In this document: piece after piece, positions 34,435 through 44,018 of the stretch
Numbering within the stretch: position 1 is the stretch's first letter
Layout of the letters: the number at the start of each line of letters is the position of its first letter
Assembly: GCA_035274845.1 (NCBI GenBank)
Contig: DATENU010000012.1
Coordinates: 135,533-199,532, forward strand
Length of the DNA: 64,000 nucleotides
From: Chthoniobacterales bacterium
GTDB taxonomy: Bacteria > Verrucomicrobiota > Verrucomicrobiia > Chthoniobacterales > UBA10450
Reading direction: 5' to 3'
The notes under the pieces: generated by a model
Database searches by the model: none
What the model saw: the letters and a program-made list of their open reading frames with translations, nothing else
Told to the model about the DNA's origin: nothing
Made by a program: the position numbers and the translations under genes

Positions 34435-36030
34435 TCAATTCTTTGCCGCGGACGCAAGTGGATAGTGTGATTGAACCACCAGTTCGCTCAAGAACTTATC
34501 GGGCGCATCAACCGCTTCCCGGCCCAGGGCGAACGTTTTTTGGCCGGTATTTTTTTGGATCAGGCTCAACCCAAACTGGTAATCTTTGAACAAATGGCCG
34601 CAGAGTTCCGCCATCGTCATCCGCTCGGCGTGGGCCCGCTCGATGAGCCGGGCGATCGCAGCGTCGTCGAAAACAATCTCCAGCCCGTGCGCACTCTCGA
34701 ATCCTTCTGCGAAGATTCGCGCGTCGCGTTCAAGGGCCGCTTCCTCCTGCCGGTGCCCTTCCGCCCGCAACCGGTCGAGCACCTTCTTCGGCTCGCGCAC
34801 CAGCTCGGCCGTGACGCGTAATTGGCTCAACCCCGAGCCCGCCAGGTAATATTTGTAATCGCGAAACAGCTTTTCCCAGACGGTAAGAAGACCGCGCGCC
34901 CCCGTTTTTTCCTTCGCGGCCGCTTCCGCCATCAAGCGGAGCGCTTCATCCTCGAAACTGATCTCGATCCCGTAGGCGCGAAACGCCCGCTCATATTGCC
35001 GGAGAATGCTCCCCTCCGAGAACTTCATGATCTGGAAAAGATCGTCCGCAATGAGTTCCTCGCAGACCACCCGCACCGGGAGCCGGCCAATAAATTCCGG
35101 CTCGAAGCCGTACTCGATGAAATCCTGCGTCTCCACGAACTGGAACAATTCGTTGTCCATCACCGGCCGCGGCTCGGTATTGAACCCGATCTGGCCCTGG
35201 GTGAGACGTCGCGCCAGTTGCTGCTTGAGCCGCTCGAACGCGCCGCTCACCACAAAAAGAATATGACGGGTGCTGATCGTTTCCCGCTTCGCTTTGCCGC
35301 CGCGCCGTTGGAATTCGAACGCCGCCTGGAGTTGCGCCTGCAAATCGTTCGCGCTCCGCACCGGCACTTCAGTTTCTTCCATTAACTTCAACAGCGTCGT
35401 CTGCACCCCGCGCCCGCTCACGTCGCGCCCCACCAGGTTCCCCGCCGCCGCGATCTTATCGATCTCGTCGATGTAAATGATGCCGAATTGCGCCAGCTCC
35501 ACGTCCCCGTCGGCTTTATCTACCAGCTCGCGCACCAGATCTTCCACGTCGCCGCCCACGTAACCGGTCTCGCTGAACTTCGTCGCGTCCGCCTTCACAA
35601 ACGGCACCTTGATCAGCTCCGCGATGTGCTTGATCAGGTACGTCTTCCCCACCCCCGTCGGGCCGACCAGGATGACGTTCTGCTTTGAATATTCCGTTTC
35701 CCCGGCCCGCGCGGCGTCCTCCGCTTCCAGCCGGCGCTGATAATTGACGTGGTTATAATGATCGCACACCGCGATTGAGAGCACCTTCTTCGCTTCGTCC
35801 TGTTTGATCACGAACCTGTCCAGGTGCGCCTTGATATCGCGCGGCAGAAAATCGAAAACGAACGGCTCCGTCGCGGGCGGCGCCTTCGGCTTTTCCTCCA
35901 CGCTCGATTCCGCCAGCTCCGGCTCCGTGTAGGTCGCAAACGACACTTTATCGCCGAAATTCGTCTTCATGAATTCGGACAGCTTCGCCTTGAGTTCTTC
36001 AGGCGACGGAAACGGCGGATTTTGCGTCAT
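34435..36030 (-). CDS. ClpX-like AAA+ ATPase without zinc domain
   Basis: 531 residues. The AAA+ core matches Clp[23 protein letters not shown], Walker [19 protein letters not shown], Walker [13 protein letters not shown], pore and sensor region [20 protein letters not shown], sensor II-containing [16 protein letters not shown]. The N-terminal C4 zinc-binding domain of ClpX is absent, replaced by an acidic 60-residue leader. An IGF tripeptide (QGQIGFNTE), the ClpP-docking signature, is present. An additional C-terminal domain of about 130 residues follows the core. It is probably an unfoldase variant; partner and substrates are unknown. Confidence 0.8.
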   Translation of the reverse strand: MTQNPPFPSPEELKAKLSEFMKTNFGDKVSFATYTEPELAESSVEEKPKAPPATEPFVFDFLPRDIKAHLDRFVIKQDEAKKVLSIAVCDHYNHVNYQRRLEAEDAARAGETEYSKQNVILVGPTGVGKTYLIKHIAELIKVPFVKADATKFSETGYVGGDVEDLVRELVDKADGDVELAQFGIIYIDEIDKIAAAGNLVGRDVSGRGVQTTLLKLMEETEVPVRSANDLQAQLQAAFEFQRRGGKAKRETISTRHILFVVSGAFERLKQQLARRLTQGQIGFNTEPRPVMDNELFQFVETQDFIEYGFEPEFIGRLPVRVVCEELIADDLFQIMKFSEGSILRQYERAFRAYGIEISFEDEALRLMAEAAAKEKTGARGLLTVWEKLFRDYKYYLAGSGLSQLRVTAELVREPKKVLDRLRAEGHRQEEAALERDARIFAEGFESAHGLEIVFDDAAIARLIERAHAERMTMAELCGHLFKDYQFGLSLIQKNTGQKTFALGREAVDAPDKFLSELVVQSHYPLASAAKN

Positions 36031-36231
36031 CGAAACCGTAACCTAGCATCGGCATTTCGAGTGTAAACGGCGGCCGTCCCGGCCCCGCTCTTTCTCTTGC
36101 TCCTGCTTACTCTTCCTCCCCCTCGTTCTCGTCCTCGTTCTCGTCTCCGCATTCGAAATTCGAAATTTCCCCCTTCCCCCTGTTACCTTTCCCCGTTTGA
36201 CCCCACCCCTCCGGAGCCGTATTTTCCTCTT

Positions 36232-36522
36232 ATGAAACGGTTAATATTGGGTGCAGCGATTGGTGCCCTCACGCTCGGCTCGGCCGTGGCCGGCAAGCCG
36301 GTTGTGGAAGAGAAAACCCAGGCGGATAACGCCGATTACGAATACGTGACGGTTACCGGGTCGCATCTGAAACAGAAGATCCAGAAACGCAACATCATCA
36401 CCACGACCAGGCACGGCAACGTCCTGACGATCGACCAGCGTGAGATGGAGCGGAACGGGAACGCCCCGATTGCGGATCAATTGAACCGCTATCCTGGCAT
36501 CCAGATCAGCGGCCGGCACTAA
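36232..36522 (+). CDS. short secreted protein resembling the start of a TonB-receptor plug
   Basis: 96 residues from the ATG at 36232, with a signal peptide (about 1-20, LILGAAIGALTLGSAVAG). The mature part reads YEYVTVTGSHLKQKIQKR, then NVLTIDQREMERNGNAPIAD and QLNRYPGIQISGRH. That order (vTGS ... viT.re.e..G...ia..L...PGvqi) is the beginning of a TonB-dependent receptor plug domain, but the frame stops there, with no barrel downstream. Either it is a remnant or a genuine mini-protein; its clean signal peptide and coding quality favour a real small gene. The upstream region is pyrimidine-rich low-complexity DNA. Confidence 0.6.
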   Translation: MKRLILGAAIGALTLGSAVAGKPVVEEKTQADNADYEYVTVTGSHLKQKIQKRNIITTTRHGNVLTIDQREMERNGNAPIADQLNRYPGIQISGRH

Positions 36523-36529
36523 GCGTAGT

Positions 36530-36775
36530 TGTAGCGTGCGCTGTCACCAGCGCATTAAAACGGCCTCCCCGAGGCCGTTGCCAGCCGTTTATTGCGTTGC
36601 AATCGGCACAATGGAGACGGCTCGCCACCGGGCCGTTGAGGGAAACCTCGTTTCTTCCTCCGCCCATTGGAGCCCGGTCGCCGCGGCGAGCCGTTGAGAC
36701 AAGAGCTCCGCCTCGATTATTTGTTTCCCCCCCTCCGGCACGATGGCGTGCCGGCTCCAACCTCCCGCGCCTCTC
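36530..36775. repeat. cluster of dispersed palindromic repeats
   Basis: The 327-base gap before rluD holds acggcctccccgaggccgt, ggagacggctcgccaccggg (from 36611), ggtcgccgcggcgagccgtt and ccggcacgatggcgtgccgg (36736-36755), all short palindromes, two of them shared with 26342-26432. A gtcacatgtcac unit follows at about 36831. No gene is seen in it. Confidence 0.7.
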
Positions 36776-36849
36776 GTCCCTCGTTCCCTGCCCGCAAATG
36801 CTAACAGCGTTGCACGGGGACTCTTCTCACGTCACATGTCACAGGTCAC

Positions 36850-37779
36850 ATGTCACTTTCCACGATTACGCTTCAGGTCGAAAAGCAATCCGCCGGTGCG
36901 CGCCTCGACCGTTTTCTCGCCCTGGCTCTCCCCGCCTTTTCCCGGGCCCGACTCCAAACCCTCATTCGCGACGGGTTCATTAAACTCAACGGCAAAATCC
37001 CCCGGCCGCGCGATCCCGTCCGTTCCGGCGACACCGTCGAACTGACCGAGCCCGAGATCGAGAAGGTCGAAGCGCTCCCGGAAACGATCCCGCTCGAGAT
37101 CTTGTTTGAGGACGACGATCTCCTGGTCGTGAACAAGCCGGCCGGGCTCGTCGTCCATCCGGGCGCCGGACATCAGCGGCACACGTTGGTCAACGCTTTG
37201 CTGGCCCATTGCCAGAATCTTTCCGGGATCGGCGGGAAAGAACGGCCCGGGATCGTTCATCGTCTGGACAAGGAAACGAGCGGCTGCCTCGTCGTGGCCA
37301 AGAACGATGCCACCCACCGCGATCTTTCCCGGCAATTTGCCGCGCGCACCATGGGCAAAATTTATCTCGCGCTCGTCGCCGGCGTCCCGCGAAAACCGAC
37401 CGGCGTGATCGATCTCGCCATTGCCCGGCACCCCGTCCACCGGCAGCGGATGGCCATCGCCCGCCGCCAGGGCCGCTCCGCGAAAACCGAATACCGCGTC
37501 ATTTCAGCGGGACGCGTTTCCGCAGGTCCCGAATCGATCAGTTTGATCGAATGTACCCTCCACAGTGGCCGGACCCACCAGATCCGGGTCCACCTTCATC
37601 ATCTCGGCCATCCGGTCTTGGGCGACAAACTGTACGGCGGCAAACGCGCCGGCGATTATCCCAGGCAAATGCTCCACGCCTCGAAACTCACCTTCACTCA
37701 TCCGCGCCGGGGCGAAGTCATGACCTTCGAAGCCCCCCTCCCGCCCGATTTCGCCGACGCGATGCGGCAGGTTCGGTAG
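36850..37779 (+). CDS. rluD: RluD-family 23S rRNA pseudouridine synthase
   Basis: 309 residues. An N-terminal S4 domain (ARLDRFLALALPAFSRARLQ ... GFIKLNG) is followed by the RluA-class catalytic core with GIVHRLDKETSGCLVVAKN, whose Asp is the nucleophile, EILFEDDDLLVVNKPAGLVVHP, and the late SGRTHQIRVHLHHLGHPVLGD. It isomerises uridines in the helix 69 region of 23S rRNA by family knowledge; RluC-type specificity cannot be excluded. It is a single gene between repeats. Confidence 0.9.
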   Translation: MSLSTITLQVEKQSAGARLDRFLALALPAFSRARLQTLIRDGFIKLNGKIPRPRDPVRSGDTVELTEPEIEKVEALPETIPLEILFEDDDLLVVNKPAGLVVHPGAGHQRHTLVNALLAHCQNLSGIGGKERPGIVHRLDKETSGCLVVAKNDATHRDLSRQFAARTMGKIYLALVAGVPRKPTGVIDLAIARHPVHRQRMAIARRQGRSAKTEYRVISAGRVSAGPESISLIECTLHSGRTHQIRVHLHHLGHPVLGDKLYGGKRAGDYPRQMLHASKLTFTHPRRGEVMTFEAPLPPDFADAMRQVR

Positions 37780-37786
37780 GCAATAG

Positions 37787-37856
37787 GGTGGATCGAGCGC
37801 TCCGCCGCTCGATTACATCTACCGACAAACATCGCGCGACGGAACGCGCGATCCAA
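37787..37856. repeat. imperfect palindromic repeat (ggtggatcgagcgct family)
   Basis: gggtggatcgagcgctccgc and the downstream atcgcgcgacggaacgcgcg are related to the inverted repeat at 29433-29540. It lies just after rluD. Confidence 0.55.
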
Positions 37857-38059
37857 CTGTCAGTGGGCCGCGTCGAAGGCGGAAAAATGTGTTCGCGAAT
37901 TTATTTTTCATCCGCTGACAAATTTTCTTGCTTCAATTCGGTGAAACAATAGAAAGAAGAACGAAGAGCGTTCCCCAGAACTTTCTTTCCCCCAAGAAAT
38001 CAACCAATCCCCCAGACAGGTGGACAGCCGCTTTTGCGCTGTCCTCCGCGTTCCCCCCT

Positions 38060-41000
38060 ATGAAATCCCCCCGCAAATCCAACAACATTGGAGCTCGCTT
38101 GCTCCGTCCCTTATCTCAACGCGCCACTCGGCGCCATCAAATCCTCGGTCTCTCCAGAATCGGAGCGATGGCTCTGCTGCTGCTTTCTTTGATTCACGTG
38201 GCGAGAGGTGAGTCTGTCACGCTCGACGATCATGGCACAGGCCCCTGTTGGTGGAACGACTATCCCAACCGCGGCGATACAATCACCATGCATCTGACGG
38301 TAGTCACCGGGAATGTCTGGAATCACGATGACACGAATCCCCTTCTCGATCTGCGGTTGTCGTACGACGGCGGCACTGAAGACATAGGTGGTTTTTACAT
38401 TCCCCTCGGGGCCCCGGCGGGCACGGTCGTCGCCGATTTTGACTATACCCACGGCTATCCCTTCTGCTCGGTGCCTGCCGACAAAACTCATATCTTTGGA
38501 TTTCCAAACGGAGTTTACATCTCTGACACCGGCAGAAGGCGAGGAGACGCAGCAGGATCCGGCCTGGTTATTACCTATACGAATTCGGGAGACTGTGGCC
38601 CCACCGGCGGTGGCTGTGGCATTGACAAGACCTCGCCTTCCCAAGTCTGGACTATTTGGGATGGTCCCGCCCATCCGACCCCGACGCCGTTACCGACCCC
38701 AAAGGCAAACACAAAGAAAAACGACAAGAAAGAAGGCGGTAACCAGAAGGGGCCGTGCCTGCACATGGCACGCTACAGCGTCCATTCCATGCTGGTTAGC
38801 CTGAACATCGTCGATACCCCATTGAACTATTCGCCGCCGCGCGGCGACGATATCGCCTTCACCGTCACTTACAATCAGAAGGAGAGCCAGCAGCCCGAAA
38901 CATTCAATTACTCCAATCTCGGCCCAAAATGGACCTTCGACTGGCTCTCGTATGTGACCGATGACCCGAACGCGCAGTTTCCGCTCGTATCTCTCTATAT
39001 GTCCGGCGGCGGAGCTGAGATTTACCCCATTGCAGCGGACACGCTAACATTCGCGCCTGATCCTCAAAGTCATGCCGTGCTCGTGAAAACGGGGCCGGAC
39101 AGTTATGAGAGGCGCTCGCCGGATGGGTCGAAACAGATTTACGGCTTGAGCGACAGCGAGACGTCATATCCGAGACGAATCTTCATGACCAAAATCATCG
39201 ATTCGATCGGCAATACGGTCAGCGTCGGTTACGACGCCAGTTTTCGCGTGACCACGATCGCGGATTCCCTCGGGCAAATAACAACAATCTCCTATCAGCT
39301 AGCGGGCGATCCGCTCAAGATCACGAAAGTTACCGATCCATTTGGCCGCTTCGCCACTTTTCAATACGCGGCCGGCAAACTCACTACCATCACGGACCGG
39401 ATTGGTATCCAGTCGCAATTTACCTATCTCGCAGGCACTGATTCCATCGATTCATTAACCACCCCGTACGGCACCACCACGTTCGTCAGTGGCGAGGACG
39501 GGATTAGCCGATGGATTGAAACGACCGATCCGCTCGGTGGAAAGGAGCGCGTCGAATATCGAGACCAAGCGCCCGGGATTGCCCCGAATGATCCGGTGGG
39601 GCCCACTGCCAGCGGAATCACGAACTCAGGTTTGGATTTCGCGAATACATTTTATTGGGACAAGAGGGCGATGCTGCTCGCGCCCGGCGATTATTCAAAG
39701 GCCAAAATTAGCCATTGGCTCTCCGACGCCGATGGCTCGGTTTCCGGCACTCTCTCCAGCGAAAAACTGCCGTTGGAAAACCGCGTCTGGTACACCTATG
39801 CGGGTCAACCCGATTATCAGCATACCGGGCCAAGCGCGAATCCGTCACAAATCGCGCGAGTCCTCGCAGACGGCAGCACTCAGCTTTCCCAATTCGAATA
39901 CAACAGCCTCGGCAAACCCACGAAAACGGTCGATCCCGCGGGCCGCACGACGAGCTTCGTTTACGCCGCGAACAACATCGATTTGCTTGAGGTCCGCCAG
40001 ACCACCGGCGCAAGCAACGAGCTCCAACGGAAGTTCACCTACAACGGATTGCATGAACCGCTCACGGAAACGGATGCCGCGGGCCAGGTCACTACTAGGA
40101 CCTACAATGCTCAGGGACAATTGCTCACCAGCAAGAATGCCAGGAATGAAGTGACGACCTACGCTTACGGCGGCGCCGTGCCGGCTGGGTGCCTTGCTTC
40201 GATCACCAGCCCGTCTTTCAACGGCGTCTCAGCCGTGACCAATTTCACTTATGACAGCTTCAAACGCGTCCGCACCGTCACTGACACGGATAATTACACC
40301 GTCACCACCGTTTACGACAATTTCGACCGGAAAACGAAGGTCACCTACCCGGACAGCACGTTCGAGCAATTCCAATACACCGACAACGTAACGGGCACGA
40401 TGACACTCGATCTGACCGGAAGCCGAGACCGCCGCGGTCTCTGGACTTACCAGCATTACAACGGCAACCAGCAGATGGATTCGATCACTGATCCGGCGAA
40501 CCGAACCACTCTCTACAATTGGTGCACCTGCGGCGCCCTTGCCGGCATCACCGATCCCAAAGGCCAGACCACGACCTTTAACCGGGATATCCAGAGCCGG
40601 GTCTATCAAAAGGTCTTCCAGGATGGGACCACCATTGATTACCTCTACGACGGCCAGACCGCGCCGAACACGGCCGGCGCCACGAGCCGGCTCCAGTCGT
40701 TCACCGACGCCAAGAGCCAGCGCACCAACTATCTCTATTTTGCCGACGATACGGTTCGGCAAATCAGTTACACCAATCTCGCCGGTCAGCCGCTCTCCCC
40801 GCCCACACCGAGCGTCAACTACACCTACGATCCCAATTACAATCGGATCGCGACGATGGTCGATGGCGTCGGCACGACGACGTACGCCTATAACCCGGTC
40901 ACCGTCCCGGCCGCGCTCGGCGCGGGTCAACTGGCCAGCGTCGACGGACCGCTCGCGAACGACACCATTACATTCGGCTACGACCAGCTTGGGCGTGTGA

Positions 41001-42688
41001 CCAATCGCTCCATCAACGGAGCTGCCAACAGCGAAACCTGGACGTTCGATAATCTCGGGCGGGTGAGCACGGACGTAAACAAACTGGGCACGTTCAACCT
41101 GACTTACGTCGGGGTCACGAACCGGTTGAGCAAGGTCGCATATCCCGGCGGCGCCTCAGCCAATTACCTCTATTTCCCCAACAGCCAGGACAAACGGCTC
41201 CAGGAAATCAAAAACCTGAACGACGACAAACATCCAAAGAAACAGCTGATCTCGCAGTTCGACTACACCTACGACGCGGAAGGCCAGGTCACCAGCTGGA
41301 CCAGGAATTTGCCGGATCTGCCGGTGATCTTGCGGGCCGACTTCGGCTATGACAATGCCGACCAGCTCGTCAGCGCCCCGCTTCGGAACGCGTCGAATAA
41401 CACCCTGCTCATCCCGTACAGTTACGGTTACGATCTTGCCAGTAATCGGACCAGCGAAACGGTGGGCACAACTGCCACCATCTCGACGCCGAACAACGTC
41501 AACGAAATCATCAGCCAGAGCGGCGGCGTAAATCGGACGCTGACTTATGATCCAAATGGCAGCATCACCAGCGACGGTGGGACGAGAACGTTCGAATGGG
41601 ACGGCGCGAATCGGCTCGTTGCCATCAATTACACCGGCCAAAACACCCGGAGCGAATTCTCCTACGACGGCCTGAACCGCGTCGCCAAGATCGTCGAGAA
41701 AACCGGCGGGACGATCAACTCAACCCGCAAGTTCGTCTGGTCCGGGCAGGAGAAATGCGAATTCCGCGACGCCAACGACGCCGTCACCCTGCGCGTCTAC
41801 GCGCAAGGCCAGCACAACGGCACAACGCCGTCCTTCTTCACCCGCGATCACCTCGGCTCGGTACGCGAAGTGTTTACCGGCGGCGGCTCGGTAGCCGCGC
41901 AATACGAATACGATCCCTACGGCCGCACCGCCACGATTTCAGGGACAGCCTCCACCGACTTCGGTTTCACGGGACTATATCGGCACTCCCGGAGCAATCT
42001 CAACCTCGCGACCTATCGCGCCTATGACCCTGAGCTCGGCCGTTGGCTGAATCGGGACCCAATCGAGGAGGAAGGCGGGCCGAATCTTTACGCATATGTA
42101 TCAGGCAATCCAGGTAGCGACATCGATCCATCGGGATTATTTGGCGCAAAGGAAGCCTATAATGACTGGCTAAACATCGCCGCGGCGGGACTAACGCGCG
42201 GCGGACTTACCGGTTACGCTCAAACCGAAATCGGAATTGCAGGAATGACGGCAATCGATTTTTGGGACGCACGAACCCTCGAAACGAATGCTGAGCGTTC
42301 GGGGGCGGCAGCCGGTGCCGGCTGCGTCGGCGACGCTTGGAAATACGGCGGCTTGGCGGCAGGTCAAATTTTATGGGCCTCGCTAGGGAGTTATGCGCTG
42401 AATAATGTCTTGCATCCCTTTTATCGCTTTCTTGGACCGGGTTCTAGAGCCGGTTTTGGCACTGGGACTTGGCTTACACGGGGCTTGATTGGCAAAATTC
42501 CTTTTGGCAGTATAGCGAACGCCAGATCCATGTTACAAATTCCAACGAAGTCAGCCGTAAATGAGGTGGTCGTCGCCAAGAATGTATGGTGGCGGTACAT
42601 AGCGGGGCCGAGAGCGGCGACAAAATTTCCCAAATATGGCGTTGGAGGAGGTGCTGAGTATCGGGTAGGCGGCTGGCGAGGCGAATGA
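38060..42688 (+). CDS. secreted RHS-repeat polymorphic toxin, first copy
   Basis: 1542 residues from the ATG at 38060 (MKSPRKSNNIGARL), with an internal hydrophobic signal near residues 36-49 (MALLLLSLIHVARG); a later start there is also possible. An N-terminal Cys-containing domain is followed by dozens of YD repeats (for example TYNAQGQLLTSKNARNEVTT), and the conserved core end DHLGSVREVF, YEYDPYGRTATISG, YDPELGRWLNRDPI and DPSGLFG. After this, about 180 residues from 42142 form the variable C-terminal tip, with KFPKYGVGGGAEYRVGGWRGE as its end; its fold is not recognised. A candidate immunity gene overlaps the stop (ATGA). Confidence 0.85.
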   Translation: MKSPRKSNNIGARLLRPLSQRATRRHQILGLSRIGAMALLLLSLIHVARGESVTLDDHGTGPCWWNDYPNRGDTITMHLTVVTGNVWNHDDTNPLLDLRLSYDGGTEDIGGFYIPLGAPAGTVVADFDYTHGYPFCSVPADKTHIFGFPNGVYISDTGRRRGDAAGSGLVITYTNSGDCGPTGGGCGIDKTSPSQVWTIWDGPAHPTPTPLPTPKANTKKNDKKEGGNQKGPCLHMARYSVHSMLVSLNIVDTPLNYSPPRGDDIAFTVTYNQKESQQPETFNYSNLGPKWTFDWLSYVTDDPNAQFPLVSLYMSGGGAEIYPIAADTLTFAPDPQSHAVLVKTGPDSYERRSPDGSKQIYGLSDSETSYPRRIFMTKIIDSIGNTVSVGYDASFRVTTIADSLGQITTISYQLAGDPLKITKVTDPFGRFATFQYAAGKLTTITDRIGIQSQFTYLAGTDSIDSLTTPYGTTTFVSGEDGISRWIETTDPLGGKERVEYRDQAPGIAPNDPVGPTASGITNSGLDFANTFYWDKRAMLLAPGDYSKAKISHWLSDADGSVSGTLSSEKLPLENRVWYTYAGQPDYQHTGPSANPSQIARVLADGSTQLSQFEYNSLGKPTKTVDPAGRTTSFVYAANNIDLLEVRQTTGASNELQRKFTYNGLHEPLTETDAAGQVTTRTYNAQGQLLTSKNARNEVTTYAYGGAVPAGCLASITSPSFNGVSAVTNFTYDSFKRVRTVTDTDNYTVTTVYDNFDRKTKVTYPDSTFEQFQYTDNVTGTMTLDLTGSRDRRGLWTYQHYNGNQQMDSITDPANRTTLYNWCTCGALAGITDPKGQTTTFNRDIQSRVYQKVFQDGTTIDYLYDGQTAPNTAGATSRLQSFTDAKSQRTNYLYFADDTVRQISYTNLAGQPLSPPTPSVNYTYDPNYNRIATMVDGVGTTTYAYNPVTVPAALGAGQLASVDGPLANDTITFGYDQLGRVTNRSINGAANSETWTFDNLGRVSTDVNKLGTFNLTYVGVTNRLSKVAYPGGASANYLYFPNSQDKRLQEIKNLNDDKHPKKQLISQFDYTYDAEGQVTSWTRNLPDLPVILRADFGYDNADQLVSAPLRNASNNTLLIPYSYGYDLASNRTSETVGTTATISTPNNVNEIISQSGGVNRTLTYDPNGSITSDGGTRTFEWDGANRLVAINYTGQNTRSEFSYDGLNRVAKIVEKTGGTINSTRKFVWSGQEKCEFRDANDAVTLRVYAQGQHNGTTPSFFTRDHLGSVREVFTGGGSVAAQYEYDPYGRTATISGTASTDFGFTGLYRHSRSNLNLATYRAYDPELGRWLNRDPIEEEGGPNLYAYVSGNPGSDIDPSGLFGAKEAYNDWLNIAAAGLTRGGLTGYAQTEIGIAGMTAIDFWDARTLETNAERSGAAAGAGCVGDAWKYGGLAAGQILWASLGSYALNNVLHPFYRFLGPGSRAGFGTGTWLTRGLIGKIPFGSIANARSMLQIPTKSAVNEVVVAKNVWWRYIAGPRAATKFPKYGVGGGAEYRVGGWRGE

Positions 42689-43038
42689 GCTCACAAGTTT
42701 CCCTCCCGATCGAAAAGCTTGCCCGCGACTTCAACTTGGAGGTTCACGGCAGTCCGTTTCATGCCGCCGAAGGACTTGAGCTTCGGAAGCAGAGCGAAGA
42801 GCCCGATATTCTCATTTGCGTCGGTTACATTCTAGGTCCGGACGAGACCGACATTTATCGAAGACTTGAAAGTAAAAAAGACATCTTCCGCCGCAATTGG
42901 CTTTCGTTTCTGTACGGTTGGTTGATTAAGCCACGTCCGCGGGACGCCCAGCATAGAACCTTACGGACAGTTCCCTCTTCTGAATTTACTGATCAGCTTT
43001 TCGTGACCATCGCGCGCGATGAATTCAAAAAAGAATAA
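42685..43038 (+). CDS. candidate immunity protein for the first RHS toxin
   Basis: 117 residues, soluble, not recognised. The ATG overlaps the RHS stop by four bases, the classic position for an immunity gene of a polymorphic toxin. The sequence has mixed charge with PDILICVGYILGPDETDIYR and NWLSFLYGWLIKPRPRD as visible segments and no signal peptide. The immunity role rests on position only; it is the best candidate to pair with the 180-residue tip. Confidence 0.6.
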   Translation: MSSQVSLPIEKLARDFNLEVHGSPFHAAEGLELRKQSEEPDILICVGYILGPDETDIYRRLESKKDIFRRNWLSFLYGWLIKPRPRDAQHRTLRTVPSSEFTDQLFVTIARDEFKKE

Positions 43039-43091
43039 ATCGATTGAATTCGATTCTGCACCTATGATCGTATGATCGCTTTCTCGAACCT

Positions 43092-43298
43092 ATGAGCGCC
43101 AAAGTTCTCTCCAGGGAGAAACCGGGGTATCAGTTCGCTTCGATTGTGTTGAATGACCGCAGGCGTTTCAAGGAAGTGGTGATCGTTGGCGGATACATTA
43201 CCCGGATCAAAGATGTGAAAGGCATTCCGTTCTCCGAAGAAGAGATTCAGGACATAGTAGTCACGCACGACAAGTGGAATTTTGACATGAAACAGTGA
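43092..43298 (+). CDS. small hypothetical protein
   Basis: 68 residues: MSAKVLSREKPGYQFASIVL, then RRRFKEVVIVGGYITRIKDV and PFSEEEIQDIVVTHDKWNFD. It is not recognised with confidence. The compact beta-alpha pattern, lying between a toxin/immunity pair and further small genes, suggests an orphan immunity-like or toxin-tip remnant. No signal or membrane segment is present. Confidence 0.5.
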   Translation: MSAKVLSREKPGYQFASIVLNDRRRFKEVVIVGGYITRIKDVKGIPFSEEEIQDIVVTHDKWNFDMKQ

Positions 43299-43323
43299 CT
43301 TGCTCCGGTCCCCCGGTCTCCCC

Positions 43324-43692
43324 ATGAACAGACAGGCATTTGTAGAGCAACTACGAGAAACTGCCGAAGTTTTAGAGCAATACACAATGCGCGGTTCGCC
43401 CGGCACCAAACACTGGGATGGAACGGCCTATATTGAAGGCGACACGACGCCCTTTGAGCCTCAAGCACTGGCGTGGTGGTCGACACTGACAGCCGTCGCC
43501 GAGATGATCGATAATCAGGACACGCCGCTCAGCGAAAAACAGATCGCTTACCTGAATGGCCTCTTGTTTGGCGGGATGGGCAGCCTGAATGACCTAAGTA
43601 TCTCAGCACAATCGACACGAGAACAGGATGAGTCGATTAACGCCCGGCTGGACCGCCAGAGGCACCGATTATTCGCCAGCTTCAAAGAGTGA
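43324..43692 (+). CDS. hypothetical immunity-like protein
   Basis: 122 residues from the ATG at 43324 (MNRQAFVEQLRETAEVLEQY); an upstream in-frame start at 43300 is not needed. It is helical, with TKHWDGTAYIEGDT and PLSEKQIAYLNGLLFGGMGS segments reminiscent of small DUF6966-like proteins that occur beside RHS toxins; this similarity is weak. It overlaps the next gene by four bases, so both are expressed together. Confidence 0.5.
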   Translation: MNRQAFVEQLRETAEVLEQYTMRGSPGTKHWDGTAYIEGDTTPFEPQALAWWSTLTAVAEMIDNQDTPLSEKQIAYLNGLLFGGMGSLNDLSISAQSTREQDESINARLDRQRHRLFASFKE

Positions 43693-44018
43693 CATCATTC
43701 CTCCCAGCAATCTTCCCGAGTCGACTCGGCCGAGTGGCGTATTCCACAAGACTGGTCGGATGCCTCGGTCTCGTGGCCTTCGTTTATTACCGTCGCGGGC
43801 TCACCGATGATGTTGCCAACGCGATTATGCTGCTCGCCTGGATTTACATTGCATTTTTCGTCGTCCTGCCTCGTGCCCGCGAGTGCGGCCTGCCGTTTCT
43901 TTATGCAATTCTCGCATTAGTGCCGCTGTTCTTTCCGTTTCTGGCCGTCGCGCTGATGTTTCGCCCGGCGGAGCACCGTTTCTCAAACCCCCGTGAAGAC
44001 GGAAATCTCAATCCCTAA
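43689..44018 (+). CDS. small membrane protein, DUF805-like
   Basis: 109 residues starting at GTG 43689, overlapping the previous stop (GTGA). FPSRLGRVAYSTRLVG near the start and three hydrophobic helices (LVGCLGLVAFVYY, AIMLLAWIYIAFFVVLP, LYAILALVPLFFPFLAVALMF) resemble DUF805 membrane proteins. Function is unknown. It ends the run of four small genes after the first RHS gene. Confidence 0.6.
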   Translation: MTSFLPAIFPSRLGRVAYSTRLVGCLGLVAFVYYRRGLTDDVANAIMLLAWIYIAFFVVLPRARECGLPFLYAILALVPLFFPFLAVALMFRPAEHRFSNPREDGNLNP

